This document shows, piece by piece, positions 55,176 to 63,645 of a stretch of DNA of 64,000 nt (its first letter is position 1; each line of letters opens with the position of its first letter). Below the pieces are notes generated by a model. It saw only the letters and a program-made list of their open reading frames with translations, ran no database searches and was not told the DNA's origin. The stretch comes from Filifactor villosus. GTDB lineage: Bacteria; Bacillota; Clostridia; Peptostreptococcales; Filifactoraceae. The stretch lies in contig NZ_JBHSHL010000003.1 in assembly GCF_042652965.1 (NCBI RefSeq), positions 124,001 through 188,000 on the forward strand. The letters run 5' to 3'. The translations under genes and the position numbers were made by a program.

Positions 55176-55803
55176 GATCCTCACCCTTGCTTTCTTCGAT
55201 CATCAAAGTCCTGAACTGCGAAAAACTGCCTTCTTTTGCTCCGAGCATCCTCTCTATGTTGTAGAGCAGGGCGGAGGAACGCTTTTCGAGTTCTTCCTTG
55301 CTCACACTAAGGTACTGACTGTCCAAAAAACCGCTGACCGTAATCAGGATGATCTCGGCGGTCTCCTCGGGAAAGGAGGTTTCAAATATGCCTTCCTCCC
55401 TGCCTTGGCGGATAATCCTGCCCAACAGAGGAGAGGCGTTCTCGATAATCATCTGATTGCTCTTCTCGTGAAAGAGGGCATTTTGCGGTTGGTTGAGGTA
55501 GTCGATCATCTGACTTCCTCCCGAAAGACTCCTCATATTCATTGTAAGAAACAGGGAGAAGAGTTTTTCGTAAGAGGAGAGGGACCTGTCCTCGACGATG
55601 CCCTCGAGCTCCGACATTATTTTTTCTCCCGTTCTTTCAATGATTGCATCCATAATGGCTTCCTTGGATTCGAAGTGGTAGTAGAGAGTGCCTCTGGCGA
55701 TGTCGGACTTCTCCAGGATATCGGTGATCGAGGTCTTGTCGAAGCCCTTCTCAAGAAAAAGAGACAGTGAAATATCTAAAATTTGATCCTTTTTTTTGCT
55801 CAT
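55159..55803 (-). CDS. TetR family repressor of the efflux operon
   Basis: 214 residues from ATG at 55803 (TTGGAGGATGATACT). N-terminal helix-turn-helix TSITDILEKSDIARGTLYYHF near 27-48 with the usual YYHFxSKE; helical ligand domain follows. First gene of a four-gene operon with overlapping ends, so it should control its own expression through the operator at 55824. Confidence 0.92.
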   Translation of the reverse strand: MSKKKDQILDISLSLFLEKGFDKTSITDILEKSDIARGTLYYHFESKEAIMDAIIERTGEKIMSELEGIVEDRSLSSYEKLFSLFLTMNMRSLSGGSQMIDYLNQPQNALFHEKSNQMIIENASPLLGRIIRQGREEGIFETSFPEETAEIILITVSGFLDSQYLSVSKEELEKRSSALLYNIERMLGAKEGSFSQFRTLMIEESKGEDHESKL

Positions 55804-55823
55804 AGTATCATCCTCCAATTTTT

Positions 55824-55877
55824 AGACTGACAGTCGGTCTATATTTTTATTATAGTTCGGTTTTTCCATCTTGTCAA
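55824..55877 (-). promoter_or_regulatory. Consensus promoter with TetR-type operator
   Basis: Minus strand: TTGACA (55872-55877), 17-base spacer, TATAAT (55849-55854), then a palindrome AGACCGACTGTCAGTCT (55824-55840) in GAC-N-GAC-N-GTC-N-GTC form covering the transcription start. A perfect promoter blocked just downstream of -10 is the expected design for autorepression. Confidence 0.88.
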
Positions 55878-55996
55878 GGTGTGGAAGAAAAGATATCGGT
55901 TCGAGTGAGTTGAAGCATATTCAATCAAAATGTAAGAAAAGTCGGGTCTCGTATTTCAAAAATGCTACAATTGTGTTTCCGAGGTGTAAAAAATGA

Positions 55997-56002
55997 TATA
56001 AT
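55997..56002 (+). promoter_or_regulatory. -10 element of the RyR/TIR operon
   Basis: TATAAT about 98 bases before the first start. The -35 at 17 bases is poor (TGTTTC). Confidence 0.45.
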
Positions 56003-56099
56003 GGAGAGGCGTTTTATATGGGATGAAGCCGGTTTGAATAAAAGATGATTGAACTGTTCCGAGAGAAAATGATTTGTGATGGGAAGGAAGAGGTGCGGT

Positions 56100-57977
56100 A
56101 TGAGAGAAAATTGGAAGTATTATAAAAAGAAATTGTCTTTGGTCTTGTTTGTGCTTGCCTTAATACTGGGGTTTCATGGACTGTATTCCTACTACAGTGC
56201 GGCGATTGAACAGCCGTGGAAGGTCTTATCCGCTGTTTTGTACGGAATGATCAAGATGTTCCTGTTTGTTGCTCCGCTCTCGCCGGAAGCGGATACATCG
56301 GTTTCTTACGAAATCGCCAAGTGGCTTGCACCTGTTTTGACATCGGCCTTGGTGCTTACCAAGATCACAAATGCTGTATTTCACTTTCGAAACTCTCTCA
56401 AGAATCGCTTGAGCAAAAAGCATATTGTGATCTTTGAAAAAACCGACGAAGCCGATGCTCTCATCCATAACCTTCTGGGAAGATCGGAGGGGTATCAAAT
56501 CTCTCTAGTCTGCAAAAATCCTATTGCATCGGAGTGGAAAATACAGTATGAAAAAAGCGGCGTAGCGGTCCACCTTATCGACTTCGATTACGCTTCTCCT
56601 AAAGAGGTGGAGTCTTTTCTCAGGGAGATCAAGATCAATTCGGTCAAGGCGATGATTTTTGCGTCCGCAGACGACCTGCAGAACTATGCTCTCTTTATCC
56701 GTATCATTCGAAAATTGAGACCGAAGAGTGAGATCAATTGTTATATTCAGTGTAAGTCTTCATCGGTTCCGCTCTATCTGGAAGAAATCGTCAACCAGGA
56801 AAAGAGGAGAGAGGCCTCCCTGTCCGGCGTGGACATCATCCCCTTTAATCGGAATGAACTGTCGGTGCGTCTTCTCATGGATGAGATAGGAACACAAAAC
56901 GGCATTTTGAGATCGGAATTCAGGAAGTTGGGTGAGATCTCCCGAGAGAAGAACCTTAGCGTGGAGTCGATCGAAGAGGCTTTCGGGCAGACGAGGTTTT
57001 TGATCTTGGGAGCCAACGAACTGTTATCACCGCTTTTGAGCCATCTTGTCAACGATGCGGTGTTGACAACGGGGAAAAAGATACGGGTTACCGTTGTGGA
57101 TAAAGATGGAGAAGCCAAGATGGCAGACTTTCTTTCGAGGAAGGAAGAGATTCTTGAGGCTTTGGAGATCGAAGCGATTTCGGCGGATATCCGATATCGA
57201 TACTTTGAAAAACTGCTTAGAAGTTGGAGTGAAGGAAGCCCTTTTACAGCAATCTTCTTTCTTACGGAAGATACGATAGGAGCATTGAGCTGTCTTAATG
57301 TGGTCGATCGATATTTTTCGGATGTACCCAAAGTGTTTCGGAATCTGTCGGGAGTCGATCTCAAACCTCTTCTGCCCAAAGGGCGAGAAGAGATTCGTAT
57401 CTTTGGCGACATCAAAGAAGTGATGACCGAGGATATCCTGATCCGAACTTATCTTGATAAGAAGGCGAAGGATTTCAACCACAACTATAATCGTGCCTCT
57501 TCCCTAGTGGGGATGGGTGACGGAAGTGAATGGAGCGAACTCTCGCAGACAAAGAAGAACTCATCGCGAGCCTCTGCATCCCATGCGAGGGTCAAGGAAG
57601 AGATTCTTCGAAGTTTATATCCGGCTAAAACCGATGAAGAACTCAAGAGAATGTTAAATGGATATTTTGAAGAGTTCAAGTTTCTCGAAGAGATCCACAA
57701 GAATTCGAAGGAGGAGTTCCAAAAAGAGTTCAGACTTTATCTGGACAGACATCCCGTCTTGGATTTCTTGGCTCGTTTGGAGCACAAGAGGTGGTGTAAC
57801 AGTTATTATGCCATGAATTTTAAGTACGGAGAGGTCAAAGATGAAAAAAATAAGACCCATCCCTGTCTGATTGAGGATTGGAATGTGGTAATAGGAGAAA
57901 AGTTTGAGGTCTGCCATCCTGAGTATGACTTGATTGCAACCTTTGCACTTTTCTCCGAGGAGGATAGGAATGAGTAA
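56100..57977 (+). CDS. Membrane protein with TrkA-N/RCK-like Rossmann domains and C-terminal RyR domain
   Basis: 625 residues. ATG at 56100 follows GGGAAGGAAGAGG; a GTG eight codons earlier lies upstream of that site. Two or three membrane helices in residues 10-95, with a loop that could form a simple pore. Then a Rossmann-like domain about 107-230 (KHIVIFEKTDEADALI) and a second about 285-400 (TRFLILGANELLSPLL), as in potassium-channel RCK/TrkA proteins, though classical GxGxxG is not kept. The last 70 residues match the RyR repeat of ryanodine receptors: LEHKRWCNSYYAMNFKYG, then KTHPCL. RyR domains occur in bacterial proteins and are suspected of binding small nucleotide-like ligands. It overlaps the TIR gene by eight bases. 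Confidence 0.8.
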   Translation: MRENWKYYKKKLSLVLFVLALILGFHGLYSYYSAAIEQPWKVLSAVLYGMIKMFLFVAPLSPEADTSVSYEIAKWLAPVLTSALVLTKITNAVFHFRNSLKNRLSKKHIVIFEKTDEADALIHNLLGRSEGYQISLVCKNPIASEWKIQYEKSGVAVHLIDFDYASPKEVESFLREIKINSVKAMIFASADDLQNYALFIRIIRKLRPKSEINCYIQCKSSSVPLYLEEIVNQEKRREASLSGVDIIPFNRNELSVRLLMDEIGTQNGILRSEFRKLGEISREKNLSVESIEEAFGQTRFLILGANELLSPLLSHLVNDAVLTTGKKIRVTVVDKDGEAKMADFLSRKEEILEALEIEAISADIRYRYFEKLLRSWSEGSPFTAIFFLTEDTIGALSCLNVVDRYFSDVPKVFRNLSGVDLKPLLPKGREEIRIFGDIKEVMTEDILIRTYLDKKAKDFNHNYNRASSLVGMGDGSEWSELSQTKKNSSRASASHARVKEEILRSLYPAKTDEELKRMLNGYFEEFKFLEEIHKNSKEEFQKEFRLYLDRHPVLDFLARLEHKRWCNSYYAMNFKYGEVKDEKNKTHPCLIEDWNVVIGEKFEVCHPEYDLIATFALFSEEDRNE

Positions 57978-60900
57978 GGAAACAAAACAACGTATTACGC
58001 AGGATGGAATCGTTCAGGCGGCATCGGAGTACAAGGAGAAGTCCTATAAGTATGATGCTTTTATAAGTTACAGGCATGTTGAGCCCGATCAGAGTATTGC
58101 TCAGGCTCTTCATGAGATGATAGAGACCTTCAAGGCTCCCAAAGAGTTTAATACCGGAGGAAGACGTCCAAGGTTCAGGGTATTTCGTGACAGGGAGGAA
58201 CTTGCCGCAAGGGATCTGAGCGATTCCATTGAGGATGCTCTCAAAAACAGCAAGTATCTGATTGTGATCTGCTCCAAAAGATTGAAACTCTCGGAATGGT
58301 GTCTCAAGGAGATCCGTACTTTCCGCAAGTTACACGGAGATAACAGAATTATTCCTCTCCTAATCGAGGGGGAGCCGGGAGAGTCTTTTCCCAACGAGTT
58401 GAAGGAACTCAGGCGAAAGGTCGTAGAAGGTCGCGAAGCACTCTTACAGGATATTTTGGCGGCAGACATTCGTCCCGACCGAGTTCTTCAAGACGATTTT
58501 GTAGGTTATGAAGAGCTTGAGAACAACGACAGAGCAACTTTGAAGAGACTCACCGGGGAAGCTGTCGTTCTTCTTAAAACGGAGAAATATCGAATCATGG
58601 CGACCATCCTCGGTTGTTCTTTCGGCGACTTGAAGCAAAGAGATAAGGAGAGAAAGAACCGCCTGATGTTTTCGATTGCTTCGATCACGGCAGCCATCCT
58701 GCTGGTGTTCGGCGTTTTTATGTGGGGGGCTTATCGGAAGGCCGAGGCGGCAAGACAGGTCGCGGTTCAGTCCAATGCGTCGATATTGATGAAGACGTCA
58801 AGAGATCTTTTGAATAACGGGGACAGCATTAAGGCGGTACTTGTTGCGCAGGAGGCAATGAAACCGATAAAACCGGATATGGAGCATTTTGAGGCGTTGA
58901 AGTTGCAGGAACAGGCAATATTCAACAATTCCATCTATCATATGGGAGCTTCAATGTTGACAACGATACCTACGAAGAACAAGCTGACGTTCTTTTCACT
59001 CAGCAAAGACGGAAAATATCTTGCCTATGGCTTGGGAAACAACGAGTTGGCAGTCTCCGATCCCGAGAACGGACAACTTCTCAAGACCTTTTCGGGACAC
59101 ACCGAACAGGTAAAGTTTTCCGCTTTTTCTCCGGATGGAAAACTTCTGGTGTCGTCTTCCTTCGATCAGAAGGTCATCGTGTACGATTTTGAGACGGGTA
59201 AGCAGATCAAAACTCTTGAAATTCCAGGTATTCCTATGATGACGAGGTTTTCTTCCGACGGAGAAAAGCTGTTTCATATTTCTCTCAGTCAAAACGAGTA
59301 TATGTTTTCGGTCTACAATTCCAAAGATTGGAGCGAATATGCAAAGTTGACGATCGATCGCCCCATAAGTTTTGCGGATATGCACGATAGCGGGAATGAA
59401 GTATTGATCGTATTGGAAGAAGATGTTCCGGAACAGTTGACAAGGCGGAACTTAAAGACGGGAGAGATTATAGAGATCTATCCTCGTATCAACGACAAGA
59501 TTGAGCTTAACAGCGGAGTGCAAGAGGTGGAGCTCCGTTACACTTGGGCAAGGTACTCTAAGGATAAAAAGAGTGTAATCGCCGAGGCGGGAGGAGAGTT
59601 GCTCAAGTTCGGTCTCAGGGACAAAAAACTTCTGTTTCGACAAGCGCACATTGCCGATATCAAGTCTATTACAGGTTTTTTGCTCGAAAGTGCCGATGGA
59701 GACAAACTGATATTAAAGAGCGGTACTTCGGTCAATATCCTGGATGGAAGGACGGGTGAAGAAAAAGAGAACATCTATTTTGGAGGGAGCAATCTCAAAG
59801 GATTTGCCTACAATGAGGAGAGCAATACCATCCTTGTCGCATCCGAAAATGAGAAGATATCGATATGGAGAGACGGTGCCATTATTGAGAAGGATCTGAA
59901 CTACGGAAGAGGGATCCCTACCGAAATACAGTTTTTGCCTGACGGAAACAAGGTAGTCACGAGTGCTCACGAAAACCAGATTATAAAGATTATCGATGTA
60001 AACTCCAAATTGTCGGGTGGAGAGATTCCTGCACAGATCATTTCCGTTTCGCAGGATGCATCCAAGATCCTCTTTCACGATGGAACAAACTTCAGTGTTT
60101 CAGAAGATGTGCATGGTGAGTCTCGAAAGATCGGGCTGAAGGATATTGCATTCAGAGGCTTTATTTCGGAAGTGAGGAGCTATAGAATATCCAATGACGG
60201 CAATTATATAGCTCGTATTATTTCGAGATTTATGTCGAGCGAGAGCATGGAGAAATACTTTATCGAACTTTACGATGTAGAGAAGGACGAGAGTGAATAT
60301 ATACCGTTGTCGTTGCCGAACGTAGGCTTTGTGTTTACACCCGATTCAAAGCAACTGTTGATCTCGGGGGAGGCTGCGGGTCTTAGGATTGTAGATGTAC
60401 AGAGTGCAAAGGTCGTCAAGACCTACGACCATATCAAGGAAACGTCCTACCGGATCATGATCTCCAAAGACGGCAAGACCTTTATCATCAACCGTATTTC
60501 GGGAACCTCGGATCTCTATAGTATGGAAACGGGAGAGTTAATCGATAAAATACCCGGGGAAGCACTCTATGCCGAGGGAGAAGGCGGAGAATTGGAAGTT
60601 CGCGGACTTCACAACAACGCAACCTATCGATGGACAAAGAAGAAGGGGATGGAGCTTTTTGAGTTGGATGAGGCTTGCTCGGATACACCCGTAGACTTTG
60701 GGGATGTCAACTTGTATAACGAGAACAGTGACATCCTGCTTATGGTACGCAACAATCATGTGGATAGGGTGTGCTATGTCGTTGATTTTAAGACGGGAGG
60801 CTTGTTGATGACATTCAGACCTTCCCTTAGGGATTACAGGATCAATGCCTACTTGAGCCCTGACGGAAAGACCATAGCGACGGATCAGTATTTTTACAGT

Positions 60901-61068
60901 TCCTACTCCACATCGAATCCCGAAAAGAACAGGAATTACAGAGGAACTGCCGTATATACAATTCTTGGAGAAGAAGAAACACGCAAAGAAGTGGAACAAT
61001 TATGTAAGGGAAGAAAGCTGACCGTAGCGGAAAAAAGGCAGATAGGAATCAGCTCCGGCATCAAATAG
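57970..61068 (+). CDS. TIR - transmembrane - WD40-like repeat protein
   Basis: 1032 residues. The start at 57970 overlaps the stop of the RyR gene (ATGAGTAA). TIR domain about 27-150 with YDAFISYRH, FRDREEL and SEWCLKEI; the Glu at 114 is where NAD-cleaving TIRs have their catalytic Glu. A linker, one membrane helix about 233-254, a helical segment about 260-310 (RDLLNNGDSIKAVLVAQEAM), then about 700 residues of WD40/propeller repeats (FSPDGKLLVSSSFDQKVIVYD). Whether it hydrolyses NAD or only scaffolds is not decided by sequence. With the RyR-domain partner it looks like a sensor-effector pair of the immunity or stress-signalling kind. Confidence 0.82.
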   Translation: MSKETKQRITQDGIVQAASEYKEKSYKYDAFISYRHVEPDQSIAQALHEMIETFKAPKEFNTGGRRPRFRVFRDREELAARDLSDSIEDALKNSKYLIVICSKRLKLSEWCLKEIRTFRKLHGDNRIIPLLIEGEPGESFPNELKELRRKVVEGREALLQDILAADIRPDRVLQDDFVGYEELENNDRATLKRLTGEAVVLLKTEKYRIMATILGCSFGDLKQRDKERKNRLMFSIASITAAILLVFGVFMWGAYRKAEAARQVAVQSNASILMKTSRDLLNNGDSIKAVLVAQEAMKPIKPDMEHFEALKLQEQAIFNNSIYHMGASMLTTIPTKNKLTFFSLSKDGKYLAYGLGNNELAVSDPENGQLLKTFSGHTEQVKFSAFSPDGKLLVSSSFDQKVIVYDFETGKQIKTLEIPGIPMMTRFSSDGEKLFHISLSQNEYMFSVYNSKDWSEYAKLTIDRPISFADMHDSGNEVLIVLEEDVPEQLTRRNLKTGEIIEIYPRINDKIELNSGVQEVELRYTWARYSKDKKSVIAEAGGELLKFGLRDKKLLFRQAHIADIKSITGFLLESADGDKLILKSGTSVNILDGRTGEEKENIYFGGSNLKGFAYNEESNTILVASENEKISIWRDGAIIEKDLNYGRGIPTEIQFLPDGNKVVTSAHENQIIKIIDVNSKLSGGEIPAQIISVSQDASKILFHDGTNFSVSEDVHGESRKIGLKDIAFRGFISEVRSYRISNDGNYIARIISRFMSSESMEKYFIELYDVEKDESEYIPLSLPNVGFVFTPDSKQLLISGEAAGLRIVDVQSAKVVKTYDHIKETSYRIMISKDGKTFIINRISGTSDLYSMETGELIDKIPGEALYAEGEGGELEVRGLHNNATYRWTKKKGMELFELDEACSDTPVDFGDVNLYNENSDILLMVRNNHVDRVCYVVDFKTGGLLMTFRPSLRDYRINAYLSPDGKTIATDQYFYSSYSTSNPEKNRNYRGTAVYTILGEEETRKEVEQLCKGRKLTVAEKRQIGISSGIK

Positions 61069-61137
61069 AGACCGGAGCGTATCTTCCTTGTAAAGAGATG
61101 GTGTTGAAGAAGCGGATATCCCTGTCGGTGCTTAACA

Positions 61138-61282
61138 AGGGAAATACCGCATGATTTGAGAGAGCATCATAAAACCGATTCCATATGAATGATGGGAATC
61201 TTGAAAGTATTGATTTAAAAAGACTTCTATATTTTTCGGATTTATAGGAAAATCAAGATATCTCTTTGTGCGGTGTTGCCCT
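61138..61282 (+). repeat. Family B element
   Basis: AGGGAAATACCGCATGATT to TGTGCGGTGTTGCCCT. Lies between the converging TIR and VWA genes. Confidence 0.8.
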
Positions 61283-61354
61283 AAATATCAATATGTCAGT
61301 GCACCGGGACGGGTTTACTGTCGACATTGGGGTAACAGGGGACGGTTCGGGTGC

Positions 61355-62014
61355 TTATCTCCGTGATCCGGGTTTTCTGTCACGGTAGTCTTTTTCGATA
61401 TTTGCCTTCCATTCCGGAGCGATCTCGCTCTTGAGTCTGAAGCTTGAAACCGCTTCACAGAGTACGGAGTAGTTGAGTTCCACCCCTCTCTCATCGCAGT
61501 GGTAGTCCACCGCCCTGTCGGCATCGATCCCAAACCTTCTTGCGGTGGCTATGGCATCGATGTTTGCACCGAGGAAGAGAAACTCCCAGCCGTAACGGCT
61601 TTTTTGGCGCTCTATCATCTTTCGTATCTGATCGAAGCTGTAGAGGACGCTGGAATTTTCGTAACCGTCGGTGTTGATGATAAAGAGGATCTTATCGGGG
61701 CGATCCTTCTTTTTACAGTATTTGTGGATGTTTCCGATGTGGCGGATCGAGGAGCCCAAGGCATCGAGAAGGGCGGTGGAGCCCCTGACAAAGTAGTCCT
61801 TTGAAGTAAGAAGGGGAGCCTCCTTCAGATCGATCCGATCGTGAAGGACCTCGGATACGTGGTCGAAGAGTACGGTAGACAGAAGGAGTCTTCCTTCTTC
61901 ATCCTTCTGTTTTCTAATCAGAGAGTTGTAGCCTTTTATGGTGTCTTGTTCCAGACCTCCCATAGAACCGCTGCGATCCAGGATAAATACAACTTCGGTC
62001 AATAGGTTTTTCAT
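61355..62014 (-). CDS. VWA domain protein
   Basis: 219 residues from ATG at 62014 (AAGGAGGTAAT upstream; the frame upstream runs on without a site). Almost the entire protein is a von Willebrand A fold with a complete MIDAS: LDRSGSMGG near 12, GSTALLDAL near 80, INTDGYEN near 110. No signal peptide, so cytoplasmic. Such stand-alone VWA proteins are found in stress and conflict loci. No partner can be stated from sequence. Confidence 0.85.
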   Translation of the reverse strand: MKNLLTEVVFILDRSGSMGGLEQDTIKGYNSLIRKQKDEEGRLLLSTVLFDHVSEVLHDRIDLKEAPLLTSKDYFVRGSTALLDALGSSIRHIGNIHKYCKKKDRPDKILFIINTDGYENSSVLYSFDQIRKMIERQKSRYGWEFLFLGANIDAIATARRFGIDADRAVDYHCDERGVELNYSVLCEAVSSFRLKSEIAPEWKANIEKDYRDRKPGSRR

Positions 62015-62071
62015 TTTGATTACCTCCTTAGTTATTTGCGGCAGTGTCAAAAACTACCTTCTTTATAAGTT

Positions 62072-62216
62072 TAGGGAAACACTGCATAATTTAAAAAATT
62101 ATCGTAACATCGCTTTTAAAGGAATAATGAATTTCTTAAAAACATTGATTTAACAGAATTCTTTTTTTACAAATCCATAAGAAAATCAATATTTTGCATT
62201 TGTGCGGTATTGCCTT
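62072..62216 (-). repeat. Family B element, abutting a family A element
   Basis: TAGGGAAACACTGCATAA to GTGCGGTATTGCCTTA; the family A element starts at the next base. Confidence 0.85.
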
Positions 62217-62329
62217 ATACTATTTTTGAATAGAAGTGCGGATATATCTATTTTTCGATGATGAAAAACTATGTTGTTTTCTATGGGACATAGATTGTTT
62301 ATATCCACTATTCAAAAGAATAGTAGTAT
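62217..62329 (+). repeat. Family A element
   Basis: ATACTATTTTTGAATAGAAG to AAAAGAATAGTAGTAT. Nearly the same as the copy at 43536, 18.7 kb away. Confidence 0.88.
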
Positions 62330-62497
62330 TAGTTTTTGCTTTGCCGGCGTTCTCTAGGATCGCCTGAACCGCCGTTGTCTCTATATGCGGTTTGCACTGC
62401 CGTATTTCGATCGGACATCGGGATCTGCTCGAAATATCCGGCGTATAAGAGATCCAAAGAACGATACCGGTTCGATCGATAATAGAATACAAGGGTA

Positions 62498-62606
62498 ATA
62501 CTGCTCTCCGTTTGAAATGCCGGGTATACAGAAGTATCATTACCGAAAAACCGTTTGGATTACGATCCGAAGTATTCAACCTGTCAGTTCTAACGGACAA
62601 TAGTAT
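62498..62606 (+). repeat. Family C element, reference copy
   Basis: ATACTGCTCTCCGTTTGAAA to TCTAACGGACAATAGTAT. Ends share the ATACT/AGTAT tips of family A. Confidence 0.75.
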
Positions 62607-62697
62607 AGATCATTCAGGCAGATGGACTGCCAAGGCGGTTCAACCTTAAAGATTACAGTTGAAGTATCCCTGTTTGTGCAACATATCGAATGTTGTG

Positions 62698-62812
62698 ATC
62701 CTGTTCTCCGTTTGAAATGTCGGGAAAACAGAATATACAATTTCCGAAAAACAATTTGGCTGATCATATGTCTCAAAGCATTCGCCCCGTCCATTCTAAC
62801 GGACAATAGCAT
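62698..62812 (+). repeat. Family C element
   Basis: CTGTTCTCCGTTTGAAATGT to TCTAACGGACAATAGCAT. Direct neighbour of the reference copy. The 62015-62977 gap is thus B, A, C, C with short spacers and no gene. Confidence 0.7.
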
Positions 62813-62977
62813 AACCGGAAACGGTTTGAGCGATCATAGGATTCAAGCTGCACGATCGGGCAATTTGAATAGATATAGTATGACTTCCCTATTTGATAGA
62901 TTAAGTTTAGCATGGGAAGAAGAAAGAGTGGTCGCCTGTCGGGCGACAAATATCGAAGAGAAAAGGAGAACCGACAA

Positions 62978-63355
62978 ATGAAAGAGATCAGAAATTATCA
63001 GGCACAGAAATATAAAGATGAAACCAAGTATCGAAAGATCGAAGAGGGGATTTACGAGTACAGGGAGGCTGAAGAAGTTCTCTATGTAACTTCCCTGTCG
63101 TTTGAGCAGGAAGAAGAGTATGGAGAGGGAGCGTTTGCAGACGATATCTCCCAGTATCCCTTGGAGGATGTGTTGGATGAGTTCTACTGCCATATCACGG
63201 ACTTCTACGAAGACATCAACCTCGCCGAGTCCAAGACCTGTTACCTGGAGTTTGCAGCCACGGAGGAGGTCGACATCAGATCCTTGAGGAAGATTATAGG
63301 AAAACACGTCTACAACAAAACGGTCGATGAAGGAATCATCCTTGTGATCGAATAG
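62978..63355 (+). CDS. Small acidic hypothetical protein
   Basis: 125 residues from ATG at 62978 (AAAAGGAGAACCGACA upstream); the open frame reaches 62912 but without a ribosome site. No signal peptide or membrane helix. Rich in Glu and Tyr (EEEYGEGAFADDISQYPLED, YCHITDFYEDINL). I do not recognise the family. Coding quality and terminator support a real gene. Confidence 0.65.
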   Translation: MKEIRNYQAQKYKDETKYRKIEEGIYEYREAEEVLYVTSLSFEQEEEYGEGAFADDISQYPLEDVLDEFYCHITDFYEDINLAESKTCYLEFAATEEVDIRSLRKIIGKHVYNKTVDEGIILVIE

Positions 63356-63367
63356 GAAGAAAAAACG

Positions 63368-63408
63368 CATCGAAAAAAGCCTCCGGTATCGGGAAGGCTT
63401 TTTCGATG
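63368..63408. terminator. Rho-independent terminator, both strands
   Basis: CATCGAAAAAAGCCT and AGGCTTTTTCGATG form a stem around a GGTATCGGG loop; T run within the right arm and A run in the left arm allow use by both strands. Confidence 0.8.
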
Positions 63409-63536
63409 GGGAACAATGATATGCAGATCCGATCAAACTGTCTATTTGAATTATTGGTGGGCTTCGAGATATCATTCTCGTCAGATGATTGAAACGGGAG
63501 GCGGAACAGACCGCCCTTCTTACAAACCTCCTCCTT

Positions 63537-63645
63537 ATACGATTCTCCAATGGAAGTATGGAGATATCGTTTTTCGATCACGAAGTTGTTTATCTTCTAG
63601 GGGCTACAGATTGTGTATATCTACAACTCGAAGGGATAATAGTAT
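63537..63645 (+). repeat. Family A element touching the stop codon of the XRE-like gene
   Basis: ATACGATTCTCCAATGGAAG to GGGATAATAGTAT. Its last base is part of the TAA stop of the minus-strand gene, so the element sits flush against that coding end and may have made the stop. Confidence 0.7.

Noticed and set aside
1591..62329. Repeat families as a CRISPR array
   Set aside because: Copies are dispersed, in both orientations, over 100 bp long and have inverted ends; no regular spacers.
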